DNA of 64,000 bases from Kryptolebias marmoratus (lineage: Eukaryota; Chordata; Actinopteri; Cyprinodontiformes; Rivulidae): positions 20,463,178 to 20,527,177 of the forward strand of contig NC_051430.1 of assembly GCF_001649575.2 (NCBI RefSeq), given 5' to 3'. This document shows positions 13,085 to 27,526 of the stretch, in pieces. Numbering within the stretch: the first letter of the stretch is position 1; each line of letters starts with the position of its first letter. The notes beneath the pieces are model-generated. The model saw only the letters and a list, made by a program, of their open reading frames with translations, did not search any database and was not told the origin of the DNA. Position numbers and translations under genes: made by a program.

Positions 13085-16000
13085 CTGAAAAACAGGAGAC
13101 AAAAGAAATCATTAACTTAGAGAACATTTAAATTAAAAACCCAACAGATTAAATAAGTTCATAAACAAAAATAACAATGTAAATAATGCATGTGATGCCA
13201 AATATCATGATGAAGTAAGTGGGCTAAATGTTATAAATGCAGTTTTGACCCCTATTTTTAATTTTATTTGAGTTTTTATTTGATAAAATTATTTTCTTTA
13301 TCTATTCAGTTCATGTAGTTTGTGTTATTTCTGGAATGGCAACCAAAGATAGTGACATGACAACGTCATGTTCTTACTGACAACCAAACAGGTTGATTGA
13401 TGTTTTTCAAAAGCATCTTTGAGTTGTTGCAAATATGAGTTTTTACAAAGAAACAAAAACAAAAAATCATGTTCAGAGGTGGCTTATGTAGTGTAGGGAT
13501 TATTCAAAGCCAGCGCTTTCACCCAGGAGACTGAGATTTCTGGTGTGTAATTCATTCAACACATTCTTGTTCCTCATTAGCCTAATAGAGTGTTTGCTAT
13601 GGAGCCTCCGGTTTCATTATTGGCCCTCACTGGTGTGGAGAGCTAACTTTTAAGAATCCTCCACCGGAGATGAGTTATGAGATGTGCTGCAGCATTTGAA
13701 ACTTGAGTTAACTCCTTTTGTCTGTAGTTGACTGGGTTCAGGCACGAACACAATGTGGTTTTAGTTTCAAATCGCGTTGTTTTAGGAAAAAAACACTATT
13801 TTACAATATTAAATAAACACACATCACAAAGCACAAGTCTCCCCTCGAAAAGATATCTGCTACATCCACTGTTTGGGTTAACATGTAAAATGTCCAAAAT
13901 AAGAATACCACCTGAAAATAGAAACAATTTCTATTTTATTTGATAAAGGACCTCTATTAAGACACTTGCCCAGGGGTGCCAGAAAACGGGGGGCGAGGGG
14001 GGACAAAGGCCACCCCTATAAATTTGCTGGGCCCCCTTGTCTTATTTAGTCCTGAGTTTAAATATGGCATGGATTTTTAATTTCTCCTAGCCATTTGGAA
14101 TTACTAAAACTTCATAAATGTGAAAAGAAACAATGTTTTTGAATAATTAGTATATATAGTATAATTAGTGTATATATTAGTATATATCATTTGAATACAA
14201 AACAAAATGCTTAAATGCTGGTCTCCCTGAATAAGGACAAGTTTAAGTTGAACAAAAGCAGAAAGCCAATGTCCTCATATCAGAATACAGAGTTTCACTT
14301 TTTATAGGAATCTAAATTTAAAACAGAAGAGGACAAGCTGCTGAACTCAATTACTGACATACAGTACGTATATGCATGCTTGTTGCACTATAATACCCTG
14401 ATTTATTTCAGTTCAAGCAGTTCTTTGTGATACTGATACTGCACACATTGATACTGAAATAATAATGTTTTTTTCAATATGGTTGTTATCCCTAGTAATA
14501 ACCTTGCCTTTCTTAGACTGTACTTTATATATGCATTATAATTTAAACAAGAACATGATTGATAAAGTTCATGTAGTTGAAATCTCACTGTTGTCTGAAA
14601 CTCATGGGTAACAAACAGCTGACTTGTAGTGCCCATGTTGGTAAAACTCTGACTTTGCTTGCACTCGTTTCTTGTTTTTTTGTTTTCTTTTCTTCCCTTT
14701 TGTGCTACCTTACATCTCTTCTTTTTGTTCAAATTTTTTTGTCAGTCGATAAAACTTTTACAGTTAACGCAGCAGCCAGAAAACTATTTTTCATTCAGCA
14801 ACAGTCAGATTAGTGCAACAGTGAAACAGTCGAAATTTCCTCAAGCCTCAGAGAATTGGCCGCTCCCGAACCCTTTCAGCCTCACAGAGATGAACACTCT
14901 GTTCAGACTTCAGAGGCTCTCATATCCAAGCATCGAACTCGCTGCTCCGTCCACCGGGAGCCCGTCAGCTCGCTGCATTGAACCAGCAGCAGGAAGAGGC
15001 TACACGTCTCAGAGAGCCGACGCAGAGGTCATCCTCTACCGAGACCACCTCGACTGATTCGGCTCCATTGAACCTGCCTGGTATCTCCCGCAGCAGTTTT
15101 AATAGACACTAATTTCCATATCCGCTGCTGTGATTGCTGGTGCAACAGGTGTTACATGCTGGTCCAATTGTAGATGAGGTTTTGATGATTTCCTCTCTTT
15201 TAATCTCATCCCAGTTTGCTTATTTTTGCCCTCAAATTACCCGTTAAGCTGAATGAAATGCACCTTTACCCCAAAGCAAATTTTTCACTTTGTCCATGCA
15301 TACTTACCGTATTCAGATTCTAGATCTGAGTCAACCTTAAGTGCAACATATTCAGTTCTTTCTACATGTTTCTTGTTATGCATATTCTGCAATAACTTGT
15401 TATATCCATTTCTTTAAAAATATTATTTAAATAGTGAAAAAGACATCTCAGGTTCCCTGTGTTTAAATATATTCTGATGTTGTTTTTTTGAAGGAAAATA
15501 ACTTACAAAATTAGGGGTTATCATGTGTCCAAATTTATGAAACTGATATGAATATTAATAACAGTAATTTCATAGCTGCTGGAAAGGTGGTGCTCTAAAC
15601 AAGTACAAAATTAAATAATGCATTAAAAGCTTGCCTCTATAGACAGATTTTCTAACTATGAACTGATCTAAATACCACCTTACTTCTTCCATTCTGTGGT
15701 ATTCTGAAGTAAATGTAGGTAAAAGGTTGATAAATGTACAAAACTGAACACGTGCCTTTTTTTCTTTAAGGCTTTGATTTGAAACTTGAATATCAAATTA
15801 AATAAACGCTTCGTCAGTTTTGTCCTCTGTTAATTCAGTTGAACGGTTAGTAAATTTTCAAAATATTGTTGCTTTTATTTCAAATAATCTCTTTTCTGCT
15901 CCCCCACAGTCGGATTAGAGCGGCCAACCCTTGTTTCTGTTGCTAAGTAACTTGGGACACCATGCAAGCTGATTTTTTTTTAAAAAAGTGGCTTCCTAGG

Positions 16001-19000
16001 ATGATTACCACTATATTACCATCACATTTACCCTGTTTAATCTGTGACTTTTGATTGTTAGCCAGATGTGCAAATGTTGGCACATAAGAAAACTCCACAT
16101 ACAAAATACATGAACATGGGAATGTCTGGAAACACACACATACACAACAAGGAGACGCAGGTTAAGATGTATGATTGTGATGTGATTAAGAGGCACATTT
16201 GAAGAAAAGCTGTCCGCTCAGAATATCTTATTAAAGCCTGACGAGACTCCGAGAAGAAGCTGCATCGATCTACAGTGTGAGCTGCTGAGGTCCACCATAA
16301 CCCAATATTATACAGGCAGACAGAGACAAAGACATAAAAAAAGACATAAACGCAGTTGTTAAAAGAATAGATAAACAAGAGTACATAATGTCCAGGTTCA
16401 GGCTGCACAGTCTTCAGCCTGATGAGATGTTGAGTGTCACATCAGATGATTACAGAATCGTAAAATCTTGCTGTGATTTCACCGAGACAAGCATTAGATC
16501 GCATCTCCCACCAACCTGAGTGATATCATCAGAAAAGACACTGGACAACCACATAAGGTAGGATTTATAAGACCATAATGTTTAATATTTTATATCTATC
16601 CCCTCCCCCCCAAAATGTCATCTAGCATAGTGAAGATAGGTATTTTGTTTTTAAATCCTTGCTCTTATAAAACATGTGACAAAGTCTCTCTGGGGCATTT
16701 GAGCTAATTTTGAGTGAATTATAAAACTTGTATTGTTTGTAACAAACCAATAAAGCAACCTAATGGCATTAATTGTGTGAATCAAATGGATGGGAGGGTA
16801 AATCATTTGAATTTCTTACTTAAATTTATCAGGTATGCTGATGAGCACAAAAGATGGAGTATAAGAACAAATTCATCAGGTGTTAAATAGCACATGTTTG
16901 AGAAGCCATATTGCAAATAAAAAACAGGAAGTTTTTGTCCAAATTCTCAAGACTTTTTTCTTAAACATAGGAAGACGCGCGAATAAAGTTTGCAAAATCA
17001 TTTGATATTCAAAAAGCTAGATGGATCTTTTTTCATCTTTATCGTTTTTACCAGTAGCAATAATTTTGTGATATTATGCATGTTTGTGTAGGTTGATGAG
17101 CTGCTGTTTTATTTTCATGTCGAACAAAGGTTTAATAGAAATTGAATAAACAATCTTTTTTTAAAAAAAAAAAAAACAGTCTTAAAAGCTTATTAACTAT
17201 CAAAGTGTTTAATTTTGCTGTTTGGAACCAAACATAACAACTTAAGAGACAAGTCGAGGAAAAAAAAAATGTGGTTTTGTTGCGTTTAAAAGACGTGTGT
17301 GAGTATCAATGACAGTTTTTGTCATTCACCCGTCACAGCGTTCAGTCTTCATCTCAAAAACAGCAGTAGCAGGTCACAGATCAGCCACAATTCTCCACGC
17401 AACAGCAGCACACAATAAACCTGCATCCCCAAAAGACAGCCACCTGCTATTTAACTAGCTAATTACCTCACCGCACCATTTCCTACTGTGGTTGTACAAG
17501 TATTCATCCATGAAAACGCCTCGCACCACTTCTCCTTAATTAACATCCTCAAATAGCAAATAAATTGATGTGTGCAGACCAATGCATTTCTTCTTCTTCT
17601 TTTTGTTTGACAGGATGCCTTGTTGGCTCTTTCAGCATTTTGTGCTGTTTCTTCTTTGTTAGATGTGCAATGCATCATTGTAACCATTTTGATTTTGCAT
17701 AGTAAGAATATAGAATTTGATACAGTATAGTTGCTCTGTAGCGCAATCAAGCTTTCAAAAATAATTGATTTTATTTTTGAACAATACTTGTTTTATTTTC
17801 CCTCATTTAGTGTTCCTGCATTCATTCTCACTTACTTTGCATCTGCTACCCACCTCTGCTGATACACTTATCAGTTATCGATCAAAGCCTCCAAACTGCA
17901 GTCTCTTTCTTCATTTCGCTGCACCATTCATCTTCTTCCATCACTCGTTCATGCCTGGTCTTATAGTGATAACAGTAAGAAGATTGACATTTCCCACCAA
18001 CCACTTTGCCTCTCATCTTTGGCATATTTTACACCCCTCTGCATCTGTCAATAGAGCCCCTCTGCACACCTTAAATATCTCCCCTGATCAACATCTCATA
18101 AACACCCAAAGAAATGAGTGTCTCGGGAAATAATTGTTGCCTGTTTGCCATCTGCCTTGTCCTCCGCTCCTCCCTCTCTCATAGGATCAACTTTTTTCCG
18201 TGCAGACATGAAACAGCTTGAGCAGCTTGGAAACTGTGAGTTTCTTAGTTGGAACCAAGCAACACAATAGGTCAGACACAATCATGTTGAAAAGAGGACA
18301 ACCAGAAATGTCAAACTTTTACACAACGTAATTAAAGCTGATCCTGACTCTGATTTTCCCTCATGTTTTCCAAACCTGAGCCACCAACCTCACACACGCC
18401 ACCTTCGACAAGGTGTAACTAATTTAATACATGTGGAAGCATGATTGTGTGTGTGTGTGTGTAATTAGATGAATATTGCATATTCGTGTTGACTTATGAC
18501 CAATTTTTTCCAGTGCAATGTTAATCCCCAGTCTTTGGATGACACAAAACACAAACCCTGAGAGATCTGCTTGGAAAGAAGTGATGGAATAATTGAGTGA
18601 TGTTACATGAAAAGCCAAGACAGAAACATGTTTTTTAAGGTTGATGTTACTACTGAAAACACTGTCTGAAGGTGTTTGTGGAGTCTAGATTATAAGTATT
18701 ATAAGTATTTTATCAAATAGTAGACTAGTAAGACTCCTATTATTTGTTCTATTTACAAAAAAATAAAAAAAAATCAAGGAAACATTTTTTCTTTGAAGCC
18801 AACTGAGAAAATGAATATAATTTGTCTTAAAACAACCCCTGACTTGAAAATTTCATTACAGTTTGTATGAATATTTTCTTTCCTTCTTCTTCTTTTTCTC
18901 AGAAACTCTAAACTGACATGAATTTTGAGTTACATATTTTTTTTTCTGACTAAATTATTAGAATATTGCACCACAACTGCTACAGCTTGTTGCTGTTGTT

Positions 19001-21304
19001 ACTATTTGTACCTGCAAATAAACATGGAATAAATAATCAGGTAATACAAATTTGACCATGATTTAAAGGCTTATAAAATCGCATTCACAAAAATCTCTGT
19101 AAACCTTTAAGATTAGAGTGGTTTTAGGATGGTAGCAATCCATTTTGATCATGGACTAGCCATTATCTTGTTAATCCAGTCAGATTTAAAGTCAATTTCT
19201 GTAATTATAAAGCAGTTAACGCTGCTAAAACAGCTAAGATATTAAAGGTACTTATTGGAAACTAAGACATCAAACAAATATGTTTTCCTGAATTATATCA
19301 AAAGTTGCAGTTTGAAAGAGTTTACTCCAGTAGTTTTCCAGATAAATTGATATTAAATTCTGAAATGCAGGTACGCACTCAATGTAAACTAACCATTTTT
19401 AACTGCGTACCTTTCAAAACAAATCTGGGCATAAATACATACCAGTACATCAATACTGATGGCCATGGACATCGCCACTGTTGACCTATTTTCAGTCACT
19501 TCGGCTGTTTCCTTAGGTAAACAAATGTATGATGTAGTTTGCAGACGTTCACAAATTTTAATTACAAAATTTTAACTTTGATTATTCATAAATCTTCCAC
19601 AGAGCCCCACATTAAAAGATCCAAACCATCGCTTTAAATCCTGGGAGGATTTCTTGTGCCTGAATATAGAAATATTTAGAAATTATTCGTACATGCCAAC
19701 TGCTAGATTTTTTTTTTCACTCCATCACAAATAAATTTCTGATTTGAACAAACTCAACCATTTTTGTAAATATTTAAGTGGAAAACTTCAAAAAACTGAA
19801 CATTTAAATCTTTCTGTCATTGTTTTAAAGTCATTTGGGATCTAGTGGCCAATGAGAAGTGAGCCTAAGGAGGGGAAAAACATAAATCAAAATGTCTGTA
19901 TGTTGGGGCTCAGCTGCCATGAGGACCATCAGCCTCTGCCCATGCTGAGTATTTCTACATTTTCTTCCATTTACAAAAGAACACAGGGGACTGTACACAC
20001 ATGAGAAACTGGGGAGTCATAAAAACAACTGTTATCACCTTTGCAAATCTGCATGTTTTACTGCTTCCTAATGCATACACCATTGTATCCACCCTCCTCG
20101 GATATTAATACTGTTAATGAGGTGCTCACTTCAGAAAGCTGAACAACTTAAGCTGTGCAACAGATCCAGCATTTTCCATGATTGCACATGGATCCATCAT
20201 CTCTGCACAGTAATTGCTGCTTTATTGCTGCCAGGAAGAGGTCTCTGCAATCATTTAAGTAGCAACGTATACCCACTACTGAGGAGACAAACTGGTTAAG
20301 GCCATGATTAAAGAGCAACCCACAGCCACTTTGCCAAACCGTCTCCATCAAAGGCTATTGTGCTGGTCTGAAAAAGACGCGAGTTCCAAATAATCGGTCA
20401 GATACCTACACTATTTAAACTATATTGCCTGTATGTGACTCAAAGAGGCACACAGAATAATCACTGTAAAGACTGTTATATTTATAAAAATACTAATGAA
20501 GGCACATGCGAGTACACCGCAGAATGTTATCGACTTTTATTGATCCTCGGCGCTTTCATTCTCGTCTTTGGGCTGCAAATCCCAGTTAGTCTTTCAGTTA
20601 TCGTAGGATAAAGGAGGGTCAACCTACAGTCTCCCATTAGTATGCCTCCTAAATGTAGCTCTCATCATAAAGAACACACACACACACATGTGCACAGACC
20701 CATAATTTACTGCAACACAAGGCCAAAGCCTGGAGAAGCTTTTATTACTTGTCAATAATCATAATGCCTTGATGATGGAGCAGGTCAATATCCTTGTGAG
20801 TTCTTTGCCTTTTGTCTGTTGCGGTTTCTTTCCTCCTGTTCATTTTGATTTTTTTTTCTAGTCTTTTTGGTTCTTCCTGTTTTGTTTTCCACAAACATAC
20901 TCTCAATTTCCTTAATTTAGGGTGCATCCATTTTGTGCAGCTATATAAAACCTCAACATGTGGTGATCGCCTCAGCTCTTGTATGTTTGCTTCCTGTGGA
21001 GAGAGTGAGTCAAACATGGACCTCTTACACTAATGAACAAATGTGTTCCCATTTTACAAACGTCAGCTTGTATTTAAACTGGCTTTCTTTTTTCCTATTT
21101 TCCTTCAGAAGTGACAGCATTTTTTTTTTCATTTCTACAATCAGTGCATTTACAGAGTGGAAATATGTTGGCGTTCCAACCTCTGTGTGCCAAACATCCA
21201 AATTTGAATAATGGGGCATTCGTCTTGATGGATTTTCCAAGTCATAGTGTGTTCAGTGGTTACGTATGTGTGCTCTAAAGATGAAAAGGTTCTTTTAAAC
21301 TTAC
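13085..21304 (-). other. ntrk2: ntrk2 intron (8.2 kb)
   Basis: GT-AG intron (donor CAT|gtaagt). Contents: a C/G-rich short repeat-like patch (about 13965-14045), a GC-rich island (about 14840-15070), A and T runs around 17155-17175, a GT run (18444-18462), a diverged family B element (about 18955-19250), and otherwise AT-rich sequence with no recognisable exon. The longest open frame (14659-15057, plus strand) begins in a T-rich tract and shows no known domain. Confidence 0.8.
18955..19250 (+). repeat. Diverged family B element, partial
   Basis: Segments GCTACAGCTTGTTGCTGTTG and ACTATTTGTACCTGCAAATA, then AATCCAGTCAGATTTAAAG and GCTAAAACAGCTAAGATATT, follow the same order as in the element at 34485-34975. 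The left arm is not clear. Confidence 0.45.
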
Positions 21305-21493
21305 ATGTGTCAGTCTTGAGCAGGCTGTTGGTGCTCCTGAAGTACTGGGGGTTCTCTATCACAGGGATCTTCGTCATGCCAATGATGACAGCGTCCGGGC
21401 CCATTTCTGAGGAGGAGGGCGTGTTGCTGCCATTAGAGACGTGGTGAAGAGGAGAAGCTGAGTCATCATCGTTGCTGATCACTGAAGATGGTC
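21305..21493 (-). CDS. ntrk2: ntrk2 intracellular juxtamembrane exon with Shc-docking NPQY
   Basis: This 189-bp exon is phase 1 at both ends. The acceptor is ctgcatatgcag-like (tatgcag|GACC) and the donor is CAT|gtaagt. It reads [40 protein letters not shown] and [20 protein letters not shown], ending TDT. NPQY with its preceding IE is the phosphotyrosine site that recruits Shc and FRS2 in Trk receptors. The [12 protein letters not shown] block and [10 protein letters not shown] are hallmarks of Trk[13 protein letters not shown] differs slightly from the mammalian FGITNSQLKPDT. It lies after the 37-kb intron, so kinase-containing transcripts must splice from the transmembrane exon at 58.8 kb to here. 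Confidence 0.97.
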
Positions 21494-22154
21494 CTGCATA
21501 AAAACAGAAGTATAAGGATGAAAATGTAGCATCGGCAAATATTTAAACTTATTCCATGAAACTAATGTTTAAGTATCAAACAATTAGTAAAGGACTGAAA
21601 CACCTTTCCAGTGTGAAGACTGAGTGGAGTTGAGTGTTTAACAGCTTTTGTAACTTTCAGAGATCAATAATCTTCAGACCCAATTCACACAGTGACAATT
21701 AAGTGAAAATGTAATTTTTGTTTCTACTTCTCAATTAAACGTTTACAATTTTGTGGACAAATTTTTGTTCTATGGCTTCAAAATAACCTAAAATGGTGAC
21801 TTAGTGTTTCCATTTTCAGGTTATAGAAATACTATTCAGTCTTACCACTTTTCCTTCTGCTATTAAACTGATAATGTCAAGTACATTTCAACTACATGAA
21901 CCTGTGGTTACAAACTTCATCTTGAATATTCTGACCAAATTTAGCATACATTTCACTCACAAATTCGCACTCAATGCTAAAATATTATTTGTGCAATGTC
22001 CATCATGAGTTTGACACAAGTAAAACAAAGCAGGCTTATCTTGTTGTTTCTAAGGAAGTGGGAGATCCATTGCATGGAAAACATTTGCCTAATACACAAA
22101 TCTTCATGTCAGTGAATGCCAAAAATTATTAAAGTAGCATTTTTTGAAGTCATG

Positions 22155-22480
22155 CATATCACCCGCTGACTTGCATGTCAAAGTTTTAAACAGAGATCTC
22201 ACCCAGTCTGTTCGTGCTCATAGTATGTATTGTCCATGACTCTCATGTACTACCACAACAAATTTGTTCTCAACATCTGTAAAACTGACTGAGTTATACC
22301 CATTTTGTGTTTGTTAACATTAGTTAGCTGTGGCGACCAATTTGGACTGTACTGACGTCAAAAGTTAATCAGTTATACATTCAATGAGTACTTTCTTAGA
22401 GTTTCATTAAAACTTGTCCTCTGAATTGTGAAATATTTTGCTAATAGACAGACAAATGAACATGTGCACACACAGACAAT
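22155..22480 (-). repeat. Dispersed repeat family A, copy 5
   Basis: Reverse orientation. GTCAAAGTTTTAAACAGAG, ACTCTCATGTACTACCACAA, TAGCTGTGGCGACCAATTTG and GAAATATTTTGCTAATAGAC occur in the expected order. Confidence 0.65.
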
Positions 22481-24068
22481 GTCAATTACATTATTACCCA
22501 CCACCATAAAAAGCCTAAACTAATTAACTAAAGCTTCTATTTGCTCTAAGGAAAATACCACTGAGTGTTTCATAATCAAATGTCACCTTTATGTTTGAAA
22601 GCTGTTGTTTTTAGCTCTCTGTAGCACTAATGCTAAAGATAGACAAAATAACATTTTTTTTTTTTAATTCAAGAACTCAAGTAGGTTTAAAAACCAAAGA
22701 GAAGGAAATCCAAATTCAGTAGTCTTCACTGGATAATACACCCAGTGATGTGTTTTTGTTTTTTCCAAAGTGGAACAGGAATAACCTACAAACACAAAAA
22801 AACAGAAGTGAGGTGAAGATGCGTGAGTCAGACACTGCGCCTGACCCAGTTACAGAAGATGGTCTGTTTTGGCACAATAATGGAGATGAAATTAGCTTCT
22901 AATTAAGGGAAAAAAACTGTGTGAAATTTGTCAGCGACCGTAAACCCCTGTGACATTAATGGTAATTTTGTGCATATTTAGACTGAGTCAAAGCAAACAA
23001 TGTTTTTCTTTTCTTTTTAGTCACACGGACAGTGCCTCTAAACAGCAGTAATATTTTGCAAGTGGCACACAATAATGCTACTTTCTGGGTTTATATTTCT
23101 GACACATTTGGGAGAAATGGCTACAGTTTTTCAGAAAACTGACAATTAAATTGTCTCTTAGCTCAGTTCTCTTATGCAAAATTATGAACCAACACGTAAT
23201 CTATTTAGCCATATTCCAAGTCAGGAAGAGTTATTCAGGTGTTCCCATGTTAAACGGAGAGGCTTCAGCTATCCATCATTATGGAAACTGCTGAAATGCC
23301 TCATCTGGGACACATCCCAGACAGATGGCCAGACCACATCAACTGTCTCCCTTTTCAACATGGATCTGTTATGAGCCTCTAATGAGTGAATGAACTCCTC
23401 ACACTGAACAGAAGTTGATCATAATTGCTGAAAGAAAGGCTGCTATCAACGAGTCCAGAGCCCACAGTGGTGAAATGTTCAAAATCCTATTTGTCCATAG
23501 TTTAAAACAGATGCAGGATTAATACTCCTTCATCTTTCCTTGCACTGATTTTATGAAGACAAAATCTAGCGGAAATAAAAAATAACTTGATGAAAATCAG
23601 CAATTTGAGATACTAATCACTCAGGTTCAAAAAGAGATAAACAAATTACTCCCTTTCAGTGACTGTCCCTTAAGTACAGCAATAAATACTGCTGAGTAAT
23701 TGTCTACTTCCTGCTTCTGGCTCTAAAAGGTCATCTCATTTATGTCCCTCTCTAAATCAGGCATGTTAGGAAAAAACAGTTTGGGTCAGCTGAAAAATGG
23801 AGAAATGTTGGGTTTGTTATAGACATGTGATAGATGCACCTTATGCACCAGACTCCTTCAAGACAAGAGCAGTCCAGCTGTCCTGTGATTTCAGATCTGT
23901 TTCCCATGAGCCCACAATTCACTAGATGTTTTTCCTCTCATGTGTAGCTGGCTGTGCTGCATTATAATAATGGTCCACATTGTTCATTTCCTCTGTCCCT
24001 GGCCTCATATCAGGCTGTAGTGCTGTTGACAGGGCTAGATTGAAAGGGCAACTCTGAGAGATTTTGTT

Positions 24069-24099
<31 letters not shown>

Positions 24100-24459
24100 C
24101 TCTAAAGTGGCTGGCATGTGTGTGTCGATGACTCATGTGAGGAGAGAAAAGGCCTTGAGAGAGAAAAGAATGAAAGCAGGAGCACAATAGTTTGTTTTTC
24201 CGAGCATGGAGAGCTGCAAGTTTATGTGTGCTGTAAATGTGTGCTCTGGCTGTGATGTCTGGCAGCATCTCTCTGTGTACCAGAACCAGACTTGTATACT
24301 AATGTGTCAGTGAATTTAACACAAAAAGGATTGATGAGAGTGGGAAGAAAAATGGGTGCTACACATGCTTTAAATGAAATATAAAGTTGTGTTTTAACTT
24401 TAAATGGTTTTTCAACTGCAAATACATGATAAATCATCATCTTGAAGCAGTTTTAACTG

Positions 24460-24623
<164 letters not shown>

Positions 24624-25773
24624 TTGTGTTGCCTGTTTTTACAGTTCTAAACAGAGGGTGTTCAAGTCATTGGAGAAATTCTTGCATTCACCAATTTAAG
24701 TCGCTATTAAAAAATGATTACATTTTCTAAAATCATTAGAGTTAACCAGTCTAAATTTATCTCAACAACACAAAAAAGAAATCCAACACAATGCACGCTG
24801 AGTGCAGGTTATCGTCTGTCAGCATGTGTGTGTGTTTGTGCGGGGAGGGGCTGCAGATCATTAGCACAGAAAGGTCCCAGGGTCAAATCGTTATAAATAC
24901 CGTTAAGCCCAGAGACGACAGGAGCCCGCCTGCGTTTGTGTGGAGACGGGGCGAGGTGGCAGAGCCTCCCCTGGGAAAGAGCGCATAAAAGGGGGTGGGA
25001 TGAAAAGATGTGGAGGAGGGAGGCAGAGATGAAGGTATAAGAGGGGTCAGGTCAAGACCCAACACCGTTAATAGACATGGAACTGGTGTTTAAACTGGAG
25101 GAGAGTGGAGCTCCTCATGACTGTCAATAAACCCTGTTGTCTGGCTTTCAAAATGCAGGTCATGACTGAGAGGTGGGTGGCAAGGAGATGAGCATTAAAC
25201 CTGCCAATGATTTTTTTCTTTTTTTTGTCTTTGTTTTCAGGTCTATCATTTATGTACTCATAACAGGTAAAAGCTCGGTTTGGTGAAATGGTTGGAAGAG
25301 GTAAAGAGAAGTGTGAGAAACAGCTGACATTTCAACTTGATCTGACAAGTATGGTTCAGATAAGTAATTTTAAAACATTTATAAACTTTCCATCCAAAAG
25401 AAGGCCCTAAAGTAAGGTTGGTGAGTTGGTAAAAAGAGCCGATCCAGGATAAGAAAAATTGTTTGGACACTGCAAGAACATATCATCAAACTGGAAATTG
25501 TCCAAATCCCCCAAAATCACAATGAATTTCAACACAGGTTTTGTAGAAACAGCAAAGATAGTTAAAACTAACTTAAATCAGCTAAAAATCAGCGAAAATG
25601 TGTTTGTGCCACACAAAACAACAACCATCAGATAATTTGCTTTGTACTAAACAAATAAAACTGATGAGTGTGACTTTTTTTTACCATTTTGCAGTGGTCC
25701 AAATTAATTTGTAAAGATGTAGTTTAATTACATTTTATATAAAAACTTACGACTATGGAGCGAAATACACTTT

Positions 25774-26406
25774 AGGCATTTTCACACCTATAGTTTGTGT
25801 ACTCTGGTTCGAATCAGTTGATAAGGTTGTTAATCTGTAGCATTATCTGTGGTCAGATGTGTTTGGGGTTAGAGTACCAAAAATAAATACAGGAAGATGG
25901 TGCTGTTCTGTGCTAGTCAGCAACATGGAGACTTTACTACTACTGTCATTTGTATTTATCTGGCAAAACTGTATGAGCAGAATAGTGTTTGAGAAGGCGT
26001 CTTGAAAGTAGGAGCTGCTTTCTGCTTTTCAAAGAAGGCCTTTAGAAAACTGATCAGGAGAAAGGAGTAAATACTGAGAATGTACACTGATACACTAACG
26101 TTAACCTTGTTAATCCAAAGTTATCGGTCTTTCTACTGATTACTGACTCTACATCCTCCCAGACTGCAAAGGATACCTGGCTACAGGAGGGTGTTTGTCT
26201 CAAACTTGCAAAGTACGCCTGGTAGTTGTGTTGGATCAAGGTTGAATGTCGCTCACACCTTAAACTAATTATAAACGTGCGCTTGTTTTGGCTCACACCC
26301 GAGTTCAATTACTGTGTTCACAGCTACACAAACGAACTGCAGCAAGGGGGAAAATGAACATGAGTTTGATTGAAACAGACAAAACTCTTCAGGTGTAAAA
26401 ATGCCT
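25774..26406. mobile_element. Palindromic MITE (family D)
   Basis: The left end AGGCATTTTCACACCTATAG and the reverse complement of the right end, AGGCATTTTTACACCTGAAG, are near-identical inverted repeats bounding about 630 bp with no coding capacity. Internal sequence near both ends also pairs partly (TTTGTGTACTCTGGTTCGAA against the region around 26300). No clear target duplication remains. Confidence 0.6.
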
Positions 26407-27497
26407 TCAGTAAAACTTTCCAGGACACAAAAGTTGAATTAGTTTGAAGAGAAATTGCTTTTAATGCTGTAAGGTTTATGTTTGAGCAGTAAGCAACACT
26501 TTGCTGTCTGCTTTTCCAATAATATATTCATGCCTACAAACAATAACCGGTTTAGTCATTGCCAGGCAACTGGAACATCTTTGGATTAATACTTATCCAA
26601 ATGAATAATATTTTTAATATATACAAGGTGTTAGCATACCTTGAGTTTGGAGTGTTTTGCACTCTCGGAAGCAGCTGAAAGACTATTTACCTTCACCCTC
26701 ACTTGGTATTTGGCTAGATTTAGGGACAAACATTCACCCACACTTTCTTTCTTCTACAGCTGCCAGAGATGATTTAACGTAAAGAACTTAAAACACGTAG
26801 AAATAGAGTACCACTGGACTGCAAACAAGGCAAATGTATTTAGGGATAAAACTGCAAGGTCAGTATATCTCAACCATTTAAGTGTGGCGCTGTGAACTTC
26901 CTGGCTTAATACTGTTACCTCTCCCCTACGGTAATACCATGCTTCAAGTGTTATTGAATGTAATTTGTGTCCAACTTTATGAAAAAGTTGTATAATTGAT
27001 CTCAAAGTCATAAACCCTGTGGGAGAGAGGGATGGAGTGAGGCTGGGAAGCTCACTTGGCCCGTTGAAGAAAAGCTGCAAAGAAAAAAGTGCAATAGCAC
27101 CATAATCACAGACATTTCAGAAGGACCTCAGGAAAACAGATCAACTTGTGAAAAAATGTGTAAAAAAAATATAATATGAAAATAAATCAGACAGATAAAA
27201 AAAAACTAATACCTAAATCCTGTGAAAATTCTTGAATATTTTATAAAAAATGATTTGTGTGTGTGGTGTGCGAACAGTAGCGGGAAATGAAGCTGGAGAT
27301 TGAATTATCTTCTCAGCCAAAAAGCAGCCTTGACACATTCTGCAGAAGTTCAGAGTTAAAGCGTTCACTGCAGGGGAACGGGTGATGACCGAGAGGTAGG
27401 AGCTATCGCTGACTGCTAAAACTGTTACAGATGTCTCCAATACGAGCCGCTCATTCTTTAGCCTGGGTGACACGGTCTTGTTGTGAATGCTCGGGGG

Positions 27498-27526
27498 NNN
27501 NNNNNNNNNNNNNNNNNNNNNNNNNN
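27498..27526. other. Assembly gap (29 N) in a G-rich tract
   Basis: Flanked by CTCGGGGG on the left and GGTGGGGGTGGGGGGGG on the right. Its true length is unknown. Confidence 0.95.
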
